The notes: generated by a model from the sequence alone, not told the origin. Positions 21,562 to 32,030 are shown, numbered from the stretch's first letter. The stretch is 64,000 bases of DNA from Phymatolithon calcareum (GCA_977006965.1 OZ345385.1:372001-436000); one strand, 5' to 3'. Program-made: numbers and translations.

Positions 21562-22870
21562 TTTTTGGAAATAGAATATTATTTTCCACATTCAACGTGG
21601 GCGGCTCAGCGGAGACGCCCACGATGGTCGACCAATTAATGGAAAATTTCCACATGCAAGTGCTTGGACTGACGGAGACGTTTCAGAAAGAAGACACGGC
21701 GATCAGGGTGAATTACGACCAAATTTGCGCAACCCGCCCCCAGGGGCCTGGGGAACGACCAAGAGGTGGAGTTGCTTTACTGACTAAGCCCGGAACTCCG
21801 ACAAGAATTCTTGGGAAAATGGCTACGCGAATGTTCCAGGTGGCAATTGCTAATGTAATGGACATTGCCGTCGCCGTTGTGTGCATCTCCCCGCTTGCTA
21901 GTCACAAGGAATATGACGAATGTCTCAAATTCATACACCAACACTGCAGAGGGAAGTCGCTAGTGATGGGCGACTTCAATGCAAGACATAGGCACTGGGA
22001 CCGCGTGGGTAACTGGCGAGGAAACAAGGTTGTCTCGTGGGCTGCAAAGTTCAACTGGAGAGTAAGGACTGCAACAAGTCCTACTTTTGTCTCCAGACAG
22101 GGGAAGAGCAACATTGATATTTTCATGACAAAATGTTTAGAAGCAGAAGTACCTGAACTGGTTAACGGAATGTGGGAAGGTGTCACCGAACACATTCCGG
22201 TGGCAACGAGAGTCATCAACAACAGGATTGTTCCTGGGAAAAGACAGACAGTTGTTTCTAAGTCCGCCAGGCGAAGCGTAGCAAAAGCAGCCAAGGCAAA
22301 AGAAGAAATGTCCAAGTGGGTGCCGATGATGCTGGAGCAACTGCAAGCCTGCAATCGCAAAAAAGACTTGGACAAATGGTACGAAAGGTTTTCGAAGAAT
22401 CTTATACAGCCATGGACGTCCTCTAGGCCCAGGCCGTCAAGATACAAGACCTTTTGGAACAATGAGCTCGACAAACTAGCCAAGAAGCGAACTCGATTGT
22501 ACAAGATTTACAAAAGAACCGAGCTTGAAAAGGACAGGCTTGCCCTCCGAGAAATTAAGACACAAATCCAAAAGAAAGTAAGAAAAGCGAAACGTGAGCA
22601 GTTTGAAAGATACCTTGATGGAGTGGAAGAACTGGGTCCCACTGAGGCAGCCAACGTTGCAAGCAAAATTGTGAAGTCAAAAACAAGAAGGAAAGGGTCG
22701 AACAAGGCAATTGGAGCTCCAGTACATCCAAGCAAATTCTCTGCGTATATTTCTAATGTGTGCAAGGCTGAAAAAGACTGGAATGTGCCACTAAAGGACT
22801 TTACAGTCAACAGGGCAATGAGGCGGCACATTACTAGGGCATTCAACCGAGCACCAAAAGGGAAGGACAT
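21558..22870 (+). CDS. LINE family B ORF2: AP-type endonuclease, RT core deleted
   Basis: An uninterrupted frame with the apurinic-endonuclease (exonuclease-endonuclease-phosphatase) motifs in order: STFNVGG (metal-binding Asn), LGLTET (catalytic Glu), RGGVALL, VMGDFNARHRHWD (GDFNA), SNIDIF (the S-N-x-D block) and TEHIPV (catalytic His). The following linker contains FWNNELDKLAKKRTRLYK, the standard region between endonuclease and RT. At APKGKD, where the RT should begin, the sequence jumps to the post-RT segment and stops at 22877. All endonuclease catalytic positions I can check are present, so this domain may still fold. Confidence 0.85.
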
Positions 22871-23604
22871 GCATTAGAATCTTCAAATCGCTTATTTTGC
22901 CAAAGTGGGAGTATGCACTCCACGTCACGCCTCTGACAAAGCGATTACAATCAGCAATCGAATCTGCAGAAGGTCTATTCTTCAAGTATGTTTTTGGGAC
23001 ATATGCCCAGCACCGCCATGGAAGAATGCGAGTTCTGTGCCGACTAGAACCACCTGCCATGAGGAGAAGACATCAAGCAGAAAGGTTCTCTGCGAGTCTA
23101 GTGAGACAGAAGAAGCGCCTCGACGAAGCAGATGAGTTTTCTGGGAGAGATGAAGACATTAAGGAGGCAACTAAGGACATAGAGTGCCTCAAGAAATATG
23201 AAGATTTGCAGAAAGCTCTCGATAAAGCGGAGGAGGGCTTAGTCTCAAAGAAAGGGCGACGAAAAGAAATAATTGAGTTATGGGCAGAGGAAGAAGAGGG
23301 AAGATCGCTCGAGATACCAACTGATTCGAACAATCTACCGATGGTTCTGCGCGTAAGAGAAAGGTCTACACGGTTGCGATGCCTACGGTTGATATTCAAT
23401 AGAGCACCTCTTTGGAGAAAATCAGTACTTGGTGCATACTTTGGTGTCACAGCTGTGATTGAGCTGGTCGCACTCCAACGCATTCTATCTTCATCCAAGA
23501 TTAGTCCTGAAATTGAATATGAATGTAAGCGACTCACTGGAGCACTTGTTGGGAGAGAAAGACGAATCAAGGATATACTGAATAGTCAAACTACGTTAGC
23601 TTAG
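22868..23604 (+). CDS. LINE family B C-terminal region (separate frame)
   Basis: Starting at the deletion junction, this encodes RIFKSLILPKWEYALHVTPL and VLCRLEPPAMRRRHQAERFS, then a charged helical linker, and the family B C-terminus RLRCLRLIFNRAPLWRKSVL, GAYFGVTAVIELVALQRIL and ILNSQTTLA. It is open for 235 codons without a stop and is the best preserved example of this region. It is in a different frame from the endonuclease, so the two are not one protein. Copies at 13.4, 14.6-15.6, 32.3-33.7 and 37.3-37.6 kb share it. Confidence 0.8.
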
Positions 23605-23685
23605 AAAATCGTGCGAAAGCGGCCCTGTTACTCTTCAAGAGAGGCCTTGGGAGCTTTTAAAATAAATCAACACATATCCCCATAT
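23605..23685 (+). mobile_element. LINE family B 3' tail
   Basis: The tail reads CGGCCCTGTTACTC, GAGGCCTTGGGAGCTTTTAA, AATAAATCAACACATATCCC. It ends without poly(A). It is the reference tail for the very short family B insertions elsewhere in the window. Confidence 0.75.
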
Positions 23686-24590
23686 AGCACCTTGGACGCC
23701 GAGAATCCAGACAGCTATTGAAGAGGTAAAGAGGACATTTTTCTCGCAAATCCTTGGACCAATCGCGAAAAACCGGTCTGCAAGACTTCGTCTTCTCTGT
23801 CGCATCCAAGCAGCTGGAGACAGGAGAATGGTTTTAGCACTCAAAATGCTCGTGAGAGCCAAGACAAAAAAGAGAGCCTACTGGCCGTACCAAGGGATCC
23901 CAGAGACGTAGATCAATTGCAATATGTTTGTCGGGACATAGCAGCAATGCTAAGGCATGAGCAGTTCGAGAAGGCGTTAGAGCATCTTAAGCAAGGAATG
24001 TCGGCGGGCTCCCTGAAAGCATCACTCTTCAATGATAAAGGAGAGTCTTTTGAATCAAACAGAAAGAGAAAGATACCGTACGATATCGTCGGATCAATTC
24101 CAGAAATTTTAAGGCTTCCGAAAGCACGTCATCGTCAATTGGCAGTGAAGTGGGCGTTTGGGAGATTTCCCCCACTGAGCACGACACTCTTAGAAGAAAA
24201 ATTTGGCGAAATCATATCAAGGCTATTGCGCACGGTTGAAACGTCTTTGGCGAGATACCAGCTGACCGGAGAAGAGACCAAGAAGACCGAAGAAGCACTG
24301 GACCAGCTGCTCTTCTTTACCAGTGCCTTTTACGATGACATGGAATAGAAAAACAAAGGATAAGAATTGCGAGGTCGAATTGCCATTGAGCGCATAGTGG
24401 ACTCTAAGCTTTTTCCACATCCGTATGATATGGGTTTTTGCAGCTAGGGCCACGATATAAAAGATTCCGGATGAAGAAGATATGAAGGTTATACTAAGCT
24501 ACAAGGCTGTAGCAGCTGAAACACATCTCCCTTACAGTCTAAAGAGTGCTACTGAGATAGTTTAATAAATACTACTTTAAAAAAAATTCT
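23686..24590 (+). pseudogene. LINE family C C-terminal domain with poly(A)
   Basis: It begins APWTPRIQTAIEEVKRTFFS, continues ARLRLLCRIQAAGDRRMVLA, and after a frameshift the open frame 23917-24348 carries RHRQLAVKWAFGRFPPLSTT and ends LDQLLFFTSAFYDDME. The 3' UTR ends with CATCTCCCTTACAGTCT, TTTAATAAAT and a short poly(A) at about 24588. It is 5' truncated exactly at the end of the family B tail. Confidence 0.75.
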
Positions 24591-24944
24591 GCATAGCGCA
24601 GGTCTTCGGCTTTGCCTTCATTGTTCCGATTTTTCTCGATTTCAAGTTGATATTTTAGTAGTCGAGCTTGTCAAGAATTTCATTTCATTCTTCAAAATGC
24701 CAGGCCAAGTTTGTCAACTATGACGCCATACTTCGCGCTTATTCCCCGATAGGGCTTCAAGTGCTCCTGGAAACCGCCTTCGACTGGGCGGCCTCAACTC
24801 AGATGGTTTGAAGCAACGGAAAAATTAATGATGCTAGAAAGCGAGATGCAAGGGGAGATGATGGTGTGATGATGGAGGCGATATCCTGTAGTCTTCCCTG
24901 GAAAGGTTACAGCGCAATACGGTGCTGCTCTGGTGTTGACGTGC

Positions 24945-25015
24945 GCCAGTGTTGAGGGCTTCTAAAATAGAAACCTGCAAATTCCCTATTCCCCCCAAAA
25001 AAATAGTTTGGAATA
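24945..25015 (+). mobile_element. LINE family A2 3' tail (fragment)
   Basis: It contains the A2 end GAGGGCTTCTAAAATAGAAAC followed by a C-rich run, as at 16990 and 4780 but on the plus strand. No coding part is attached. Confidence 0.5.
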
Positions 25016-25033
25016 CTACTGTCGCGAAGAGTT

Positions 25034-25530
25034 TTGTGTCATAGCTCCCAGTGGTGCAAACGAGAACTTCAAATTCGTTCCTGTATAAAAATCGAGACTG
25101 TGTCTGAAACTGCATACCTGGGCATGTATATATCTTCGAATAGCGCTAAAGAAATTTCTATGATTTCCAGAATAGATGCTGCACAGAATCGATTGATGGT
25201 TCTCGAAAAAATCGGACTCCACGGAAAAGGGCTCACACCCTCGACATGCTTACGACTATATAAGGCCCTCGTCTGCCCAATGACGGAGTATCTTCTCCCG
25301 CTCGCAGACCTGAAGAGTAACATCCTCCGCGCACAGGATGCTCTAGAGAGCTCCATAGTCTCAAACGAAGGAAACGTGGAACTACCCCAGTTGCTTCAAG
25401 TGGAGTCGTCTAATGACGAACGGCAGGCAGAGAAGAAGCGTATGTTCAATTAGTAAGCAGAATAAAGCGCTGCTGTACTCTAAGTAGAACTAATAACAGA
25501 ACCATGTCTTGCTATCCTCCTAGGGGAAAA
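25034..25530 (+). pseudogene. LINE family E post-RT region and 3' end
   Basis: The open frame to 25453 encodes IETVSETAYLGMYISSNSAK and LTPSTCLRLYKALVCPMTEY, the LINE segment after the catalytic palm. It ends ERQAEKKRMFN. The 3' UTR shares GCACTGC/GTACTCTAAGTAGAA sequence with the repeats at 1845 and 2222. It has no FADD block. Confidence 0.65.
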
Positions 25531-25539
25531 AAGAAAATT

Positions 25540-26165
25540 CATTGTTCACCACCTGTTGGAGTCCATCAGGAATAGACAGATTCTTTACGATCTTCCCGAG
25601 AATTCTCCAGTGATCATTAAACTTCCAAGAGCAAGACACCGTCAATTGGAAGCGAAATGAGAATTCGGGCGTTTCCCTCGATAAGTAACAAACTTGTCCA
25701 GAATAAATTCGGGTATACCGAACCATCTCTTATAAAGGATCTCAGGGACTTCCTTGGAAGATACCACTTAACTGTAGAGAAAACTAAGGTGACTCAGAAA
25801 TGGGGATATGTGTTGATTTATTTTAAAAGCTCCCGAAGCCTCTCTTCAAGAGTAACAGAGCCGCTTTTGCACGATGACTCAGAAAGAACGCGATCCAGTA
25901 TTGTTCTTCACAATCGTATTCTACGAAGACCTCGAATAGAGCACTAGCCAGCACGATAGGTTTCTGAACCAGCTATGAGACCGGAGAAGCAAAATCTAAG
26001 CTTTTCCCTCCAACCTTCTGGGAGGAACAGGAACGACTCTAAATCGGCCTGCGCGCACCTGACCATAGTGACAGGGCTATAAAAGAAGTAGAAACTGAAA
26101 CGCATCTCCCGTACAGTCTCATGATTATTGACGAGGGCGTTTAATAAATTCAGAATTAAAAAAAC
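25540..26165 (+). pseudogene. LINE family C C-terminal end, split by a short LINE B tail
   Basis: It encodes a decayed C-terminal domain (RAFPSISNKLVQNKFGYTEP, then LRDFLGRYHLTVEKTKVTQK). It resumes after a 74-bp insertion with ERDPVLFFTIVFYEDLE and stop. The 3' UTR ends CATCTCCCGTACAGTCTCAT, TTTAATAAATTC and poly(A) near 26155. Confidence 0.7.
25801..25874 (-). mobile_element. Ultra-short LINE family B tail insertion (74 bp)
   Basis: On the minus strand this is only the family B tail (GCGGCTCTGTTACTC to AATCAACACATATCCCC). It is bounded by TGACTCAGAAA at 25790-25800 and 25875-25885, an 11-bp target-site duplication. Removing the insert and one duplicate restores the family C reading frame. 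Confidence 0.8.
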
Positions 26166-26199
26166 ATATTTTCAAGAATGTTTGGCACCTAGTGCAAGA

Positions 26200-26510
26200 A
26201 TATGCAGGCCCGCGTTCGAGGAATATACAGCTCGGAATCCATTCATCTACGTGAAGCGCATTTGAGATCAAAGTTCATAATAGCACAGAAATTTCGAAAA
26301 AAACATGCACTTGAGCTTCCCAAGGGGACAAAACGACTGGTAATTCTGAATGCGACAAAAAATGTACTTCGCAAAGCTCTTCTCTGTTCTTCTTCAGATG
26401 TATTTGCGCGCAACCTTACGACAATTAAAAACGAAAGAACGGAGAAGAACTCAAAAGAGGAGTGGGATTACTGGCTACCCCCAGAGCCACAGGATGGGAG
26501 GGCCAGTGCC
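26200..26510 (+). pseudogene. Repeated domain of unknown origin (MQAR-type)
   Basis: The frame encodes MQARVRGIYSSESIHLREAH, then LRSKFIIAQKF, ELPKGTKRLVILNATKNVLR and NSKEEWDYWLPP. It is homologous to the segment fused in front of the family B post-RT region at 15390-15650. I cannot name it. It may be a LINE ORF region or a captured host segment. Confidence 0.5.
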
Positions 26511-26869
26511 CCCCTCAGCCCATCAAGAAGGAACTGTCACCATTTCTCACCCGCAAAGATTCGAAGCACAAGCTTCTTTGTATGCACTAGTTATTTCACC
26601 GTTTTCAATACTCCTGTCAAGAGCGAGATAGAAACAAAGATTCCGAACTAGATGAACCCTTCAAGGATATATCAATCTTAATGCCTAAGCAACGACTTAC
26701 CGAGATTCAAAAAGAAACGATGGAAATTACAGTTGATACTGTCCAAAGAAAATGTCCGAAACCAGCCCCTAAATGAGAACTTAAAAGAAGGACTGTAGCG
26801 CAACGAAAAGTATCTCATGTGCCATGACAGTTGCCAAAGAGGGCCTCTATTGAACAGAAAGCCAATCTT

Positions 26870-26985
26870 TCCGGCCGTCCATGTGGACTCACGAATCGAG
26901 GAACCACCCCGTTTGTCCTGGAGGATCTAATAATATTTGCTTCTCCTAATTACCTAGCATAAATAAGGCCCTGCCGTAATCTAAG
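26870..26985 (+). repeat. LINE family E 3' end (partial)
   Basis: It shares the GGCCGTCCATGTGGACTCAC and CCTGCCGTAATCTAAGTAGA segments with 2222-2445. A further scrap (GTAATCTAAGTAGAAGATAA) recurs at about 27270. Confidence 0.55.
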
Positions 26986-26992
26986 TAGAAAA

Positions 26993-27265
26993 GAAGAAAG
27001 GTAGATTTTTATTTAAAAGTTTCCAACGCATCTGCTGAAGCTTGGAGCAACTTTCCGAGGGCCAAGAGGTTTTATCAAGATTCTGTCTAAGCAAGAGTTT
27101 CTTCTATTGTTGGTGTAACACGAATCAGTAGACTACCAAAACCCACCTCTGGTCTCCTTTCGGGACCTGGACGGGAAAAATTACTCCCCTATCCCGCGAC
27201 ACGCTGTGGTTTGAAGGTGCCGACAGTCCTTATTTGTCCACAACCTGAAACATAGTTAGGAGCTC
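26993..27265 (-). mobile_element. LINE family A 3' UTR (fragment)
   Basis: Same as 590-870: GGTAGATTTTTATTTAAAAG at one end and CCACAACCTGAAACATAGTT at the other, with the TTC-repeat tail on the minus strand at 26990. It has the last bases of the domain but no open frame. Confidence 0.7.
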
Positions 27266-27289
27266 GTAATCTAAGTAGAAGATAATTTA

Positions 27290-27990
27290 GCAGTAAGACA
27301 CTTTAGTCGATATTTGAAAGCCGTCATTAACACTCGTAAGACCTTACGAGAGCAGCTTTTCATAGCTTGTTCGTTCTAGTACATCGCCTGGTCCTTAGTA
27401 CAGGGACTAGTCGTTCTCAATATTGTCAATTATGATGACACGGTAGAGTAGTATGGAGTGTAATGGCTTTTCCTGTTCCTAACATTTCTACGGAGTCCAG
27501 TTCATACTTACAGATAGCCTACAGCCAAATAGCAATAAGGCACTACCTTTTGAGCCGCATCAGTGGGAGAAAGAAGTTTTCCTACAGACATACACTATGG
27601 TTGATCTCGTTCTGGTTCTTCCTTCTCCGCCAAATCGTGAGACTGGAATCGCGTTTTATACTGTATCAAAATACTATCAGAGGTAGACATGTAACTACCA
27701 GCTATGCTTGGAACATGCCCAGTAAGGTCAGGTCTAGAGAATCAGCTGGAAACCGGTTGATTTGATCGAGTGCCGGCCTGGTTGATCGGATAGTGTTCGA
27801 TGGTTAACATTTTTGGGCGGGATAAATGACCACGCTTATGTAGGCTTCAGAGTCCCATTCTGGATACTGCGGGTTTTATGGTTACCCTTTTCAAAGAACA
27901 CTCTTTCTCAGAGCAGCAAGGCCAGAGACGGTACGGAGGTATGGCGATCTTATCAGATTTGCCCACCTCATTCCTGCCATCACCTGCCTT
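27290..27990. other. No recognised feature
   Basis: Short frames only and no repeat partner in the window. AT-rich to about 27800, then rising in GC towards 28000. Confidence 0.4.
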
Positions 27991-27999
27991 TCGAGATCA

Positions 28000-28546
28000 T
28001 ACACAGCGTGCAGACCACCGATGATGGCATGTACGCTTCTCCACGACAACCCCCGGAGACCCGCATGGATCGATACCCCTTGTTATGTCTCGGCGCCACA
28101 TCCAGTGGCAGCCGGAATGAGACCACGCGCGATGACAATCGTGCGTTGATCGGCATTACCCAAGACCGTCTTGGAGCCACAACCAGTTCCAGTCGAAAAG
28201 CAGCGCTGCGCGAAGGATTCCCGCGCAGAGCCAAAGTTGTACTACACCGCCGCGAGTCGCAACCAGCGGCATCCGAGGAGCGGCCCTGCGCTAAGACGCT
28301 CCCGCGCCAACCTGAGTCGCCCGACGGCTCATGGGCGCCACAACCGGTGGCCGCTTGGAAGAACCCTTTAGGCGCGTGACGACCGGGCCAAGGACGACTT
28401 CCGAATGCTTTCCATGCGACCCTGTTGTCGGGTTGCGCTACACTGCGACGAGCCGATACAGTTACAGGTGCGCACAATCGGAGACGGTTGAAAACGCAGA
28501 GCCACGCGGCGCAGGGTCGATAGCTTGCGGCACAGTCTCAGCGACG
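28000..28546. other. GC-rich unique segment with degenerate internal repeats
   Basis: The plus frame (27813-28379) and the minus frame (27980-28477) are both open. Blocks starting GGMGCCACAWCCRGTKSC recur near 28091, 28175 and 28331. Unlike the surrounding LINE debris it is not repeated elsewhere in the window, so it may be host sequence. It continues after two LINE insertions at 29100. I do not recognise a gene. Confidence 0.4.
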
Positions 28547-28977
28547 TTAGCGGTAAAGTGGGCATTCGGTCGGTTCCCCCCAATGAGCACATCACTTCTC
28601 ACAGACAAGTTCGGTGATACTGTGCCAGTACTCATGAACAACCTGGAAGAATACCTCGGAAGATATGAACTGACCAAAGAGGAGATTAATATCACTGAAA
28701 AAGCTCTAGACAAGCTACTCTTCTTCACTATCGTCTGCTACGACGACATGGAATAGACAAGGCGCAAATTGAGGAAATCTGATCAGTGGACCCCAAGCTT
28801 TTCCCTCCGCCCTCTTACGGGAGAGGGTTTTTGCAGCTAGGGCTACGACGATAACCCGGGTTACAAGTATTTGAATATTTGATCGAAGCTACAACGTAGC
28901 TGCTGAAACGCATCTCCCTTGCAGTCTCATGAGTGTTACTGAGGGCGTTAAATAAATTCCAAATTCAAAAAAAAAAA
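28547..28977 (+). mobile_element. LINE family C insertion (431 bp, young)
   Basis: It encodes the end of the C-terminal domain (VKWAFGRFPPMSTSLLTDKF, ending FFTIVCYDDME), a 3' UTR and poly(A). It is nearly identical to 42610-43038. The 12-bp target-site duplication GTCTCAGCGACG lies at 28535-28546 and 28978-28989. Confidence 0.9.
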
Positions 28978-29008
28978 GTCTCAGCGACGCGCGCAGTCGC
29001 CAGCAACT

Positions 29009-29085
29009 TTTTTTTTTTTTTTTTTGAATTTTGAATTTATTAAACGCCCTCAGAAACACTCAAAAGACTGTAAGGGAGATGCGTA
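29009..29085 (-). mobile_element. Ultra-short LINE family C tail insertion (77 bp)
   Basis: On the minus strand it consists of CATCTCCCTTACAGTCT, the TTTAATAAATTC block and a poly(A) of about 20. It is flanked by the 14-bp duplication AGTCGCCAGCAACT at 28995-29008 and 29086-29099. No coding sequence is carried. Confidence 0.9.
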
Positions 29086-29099
29086 AGTCGCCAGCAACT

Positions 29100-29600
29100 G
29101 CTTCAGAGTCCAATCACTGCGACAGGAATCCCTATATCAAGCCGGACGCCAAAGAAACCTTGACCTCCAGCACACGCATGGCAAGCTTGCAGACGCGTTC
29201 ACACGGTGGCACGCACTTCGGAACGTGCCTGAAACGAGACGTAAACAGCGCGTAAGGCATCGAACAGCGCAATGAGCTCTTTGGTATACCGGCTGTCCGC
29301 TTCCCACAAGGAATCGTGCGACATCTGATTACTCTGAAGTGGACAGGAAAGCATTTCGGGTCGGCAGCCGGCGTTTTTTGTTGACCACCCACCCACTCTT
29401 CATAGTCTTTTGTAGTAGTAGTGAAGCTATCGCACGGCTGCAAGTACGGAAATCTGATTCTCTGGCAAGTAGTACTTGTCCGGGAGGAGGTTCCTAAGAG
29501 TTACCGGACGGTGTCCTCTAACTCTAGTAAGGAGAAGCGCGACACAGCTCGCTTTCTCCGGGGAGCTAGACCGTTGGACGCCGTGAAAGCATAGTCGCCA
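29100..29600. other. Probable host segment continuing from 28546
   Basis: Once the two LINE insertions are removed, this joins 28546 directly. The minus frame 29199-29396 encodes a helical stretch (SRYTKELIALFDALRAVYVS) that looks protein-like, but I cannot assign it. Confidence 0.35.
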
Positions 29601-29952
29601 AAATTTCGGTTTTATATTTCGAATAAAACCGCAGATATTTTAAAGTCTGTCAAGGCAGGCAGTCTCCAAGCCTACCTCGCTATCACAAAATTATTGGAAT
29701 TAGACGCATGAGAAAGAAGCTGGTTCATACCAGAACGCATTTGGTTTGTAACATCAAGAAATGAGAGTACTTCCGGTCTAGGTTAGATCTTGCCAAGTAA
29801 ACGGATATCTTGAAACGATCACACCACAAACTGTGGTAGTCAAATTGTGCGTTCTAAATCTTGCATGCAACGCTATATCTTAGTAAGAGGACAACAAACG
29901 TATACACTTGCGTCCAACGTAGACGCATAACTGTCTACACCGCCCATGTCAC

Positions 29953-30412
29953 ATGAAGATCTTCCTGCAATGCCAAATGCTGGCACTTCTAGAACGGACT
30001 CTATGGCGCGGTTTTGATCGCATAGATTCCTTCGAACACGGTTTAGAAAACATGATCGTACAATCTGCCCTCAACGTTCTGTGCCTCCCAGAGAGCAGCG
30101 CGCTTGAAGACTATCTGAAAAAAGGACGCAAGAAGAAGTCGTGCTTGTCTCCAGGCGCAGATTTCCACTGAGAACCCATTTCTGATCCCGAAACATGGAA
30201 TGCACCAAATGTTCTCCTTGTACTGGATATTGGGCAGATTACCTGGAGTAGTTGGCATCGTAATATCCGCATGATGTTCCTTAAGCCCAAATGTTGCAAA
30301 TGGTCGAGCAAGAAAATGTCAGACGCCATCAACAAGGTGACGGGCCACTGGTATCGGCCTCCCACTTGTCCCGAACCGCAAAAAATTATGCAAATTAGAA
30401 TTAACGACCCCC
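29953..30412 (+). pseudogene. Unidentified protein-like frame with one in-frame TGA
   Basis: One frame runs from 29953 to about 30412 with a single TGA at 30169-30171. Before it lies LEDYLKKGRKKKSCLSPGAD. After it come PETWNAPNVLLVLDIGQITW, SSWHRNIRMMFLKPKC and INKVTGHWYRPPTCPEPQK. The composition looks like real protein on both sides of the stop. It is cut at 30425 by a LINE family D end. I do not recognise the family. Confidence 0.4.
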
Positions 30413-30424
30413 ACATTACTTTTT

Positions 30425-30710
30425 TAATTGAAATTTATTTAAAAGCCCCACAGAGTTTCGAAGATATGGACAAGGCTTCCTCTGAAGATACTAACCTTTG
30501 TGCAGCTCACGAAACGCCCACCAGAATTTCGGACGGGAAAATTCAGGACTCAAGTAATCCTATCTCAGTCCTCTACGGGAACTCCCACAATAGTGATTCA
30601 TGCCCAGAGTTGTCAATGGCGATCAGTCTCAACTCACCTGGCATCGCACTCGCACAGTTCCACCATGTGTCTGGAGATGCGTTACAAACTCTTATATAAA
30701 AATCCGCACT
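30425..30710 (-). mobile_element. LINE family D 3' end
   Basis: Its right part is unassigned, while 30425-30580 matches the family D ends at 2440, 40110 and 55005 (GTGCAGCTCACGAAACGCCC, GGTAATCCTATCTCAGTCCT or close variants). It is oriented so that the tail is on the left. Confidence 0.5.
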
Positions 30711-30719
30711 TCTTCTTCT

Positions 30720-31710
30720 TCAGCGATCGCAGGCGAAACATGAGCGAGCTATTCAACACATCTCTAAATTACTGTTACTTGCCCGGGGACCCAGGGAATG
30801 TTTTAAAACCAGTACCTTCCAATGTCTTGTTGTCTGTAGCTCCCTATACTGTTATTTTGGTACAATGTAGCAAGTCAGTCGGTCCTCGTGGATGGTTCGA
30901 CGTGCCTGAGAAGGTTCTGCTCCTGATTGGTACAGTATCACCGAACTAGTCTGTGACACGTGATGTGCTCATTGAGGGGAGCCGACATAATGCCCATTTT
31001 ACTGCTAATTAGCGGTGCCGTGTGTTGAGAGAGAATATGCTCTACAGTGCTGACTGGAGGACAAGGTCAGCGTAGGAATTTCTGTAAAGAGGGGGTTCAC
31101 TCCTTTCAGGACAGATGCCCCCATTGCTGGACACTGTATTTGTGTCAAAACAATTAGCGTAAATTAGCATTTTTAATTTTTCATTGGCCAAAATGCAAAA
31201 TTTTCTAAAGAAACAGAGTTGTACATAGAAAAGAACAGCCTGAAATTAAAAACAAATTTGTCCAATCGATTGCCTAACAATATCCAAAATTTAAGGTGGA
31301 CTGCAAGACTACAAACTGCGAGGCTCAAGACTGAAGACCCTTACTTTTAATTTTTTTAATGGAGTAACGTTTACTTTTGGGAAAGCCCTCAGTATCGGAG
31401 CAGCTTTGCAATTTGCACTATCATAGCGCCAATGTCTACATAGTTACCATAAATCTCTAAGTTCATCTTATTTTTTATTAATGTTTCAGGGATCCCTTTC
31501 GCGGAAAGTAGCGGTACAGCATGTCCGATCCAACTTCCTTCCGTCTATTGAACCAATTTTGAGTCTTTTCGTCACCGCAAAAACGGGTAAGGTCGAAAAC
31601 TCCATGCTATGATAGCCCCAGCTGTACTGAAATTCCTCCTCAGCTGAAACTCGACTACCTGTCCAGAAGCCTTGTAGTTATAACGGGTATATTGTTAAAA
31701 GGTTTGACAG
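30720..31710. other. No recognised feature
   Basis: AT-rich noncoding-looking DNA with no long frames and no repeat partner in the window. Confidence 0.45.
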
Positions 31711-31720
31711 CAGAATAGGA

Positions 31721-31796
31721 GGACCCCCGCGGAAAGAGAGGACCGTCGTGGAAAGGGAGGACCGTCGCAAAAAGGGAGGACCACCGCGAAACAGAG
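31721..31796. repeat. Minisatellite, four units of 19 bp
   Basis: Four consecutive units start GGACC and end AAAGRGA or a variant, at 31721, 31740, 31759 and 31778. The consensus is close to GGACCGYCGYGGAAAGGGA. Confidence 0.8.
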
Positions 31797-31969
31797 GCGG
31801 ATTATGTAGGAGTGCCACATCGTTAATCTGTCATTGGCCGAAAAAGGAGAAACATGAAATAGGAGCAACCAATGAATCTATTTGAAGTGTCAATTCGCCA
31901 GTATTGTATCATAAAATAGGAAAGAACTCCAGTTCTACCGCAGCGAGGGCAGTCGAAGGATTTTTTTAG

Positions 31970-32030
31970 AGGAAATTACTCAAATGACCACGTAGTTTGC
32001 CATATTTACTAAAATGACCACGAGGCAGCC
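31970..32030. mobile_element. Solo end resembling the MULE TIR at 36260
   Basis: It begins GAGGAAATTACTCAAATGAC and shows the same internal doubling (ACT..ATG.CCAC ... TGCCA.ATT.ACTA.ATG.CCA) as the TIR at 36260-36313. I did not find its partner end within the next few kb. Confidence 0.5.

Noticed and set aside
27980-28477. 165-codon minus-strand ORF in the GC-rich segment
   Set aside because: GC-rich DNA gives long chance frames on both strands, and neither has a recognisable domain, so I describe the segment but call no gene.
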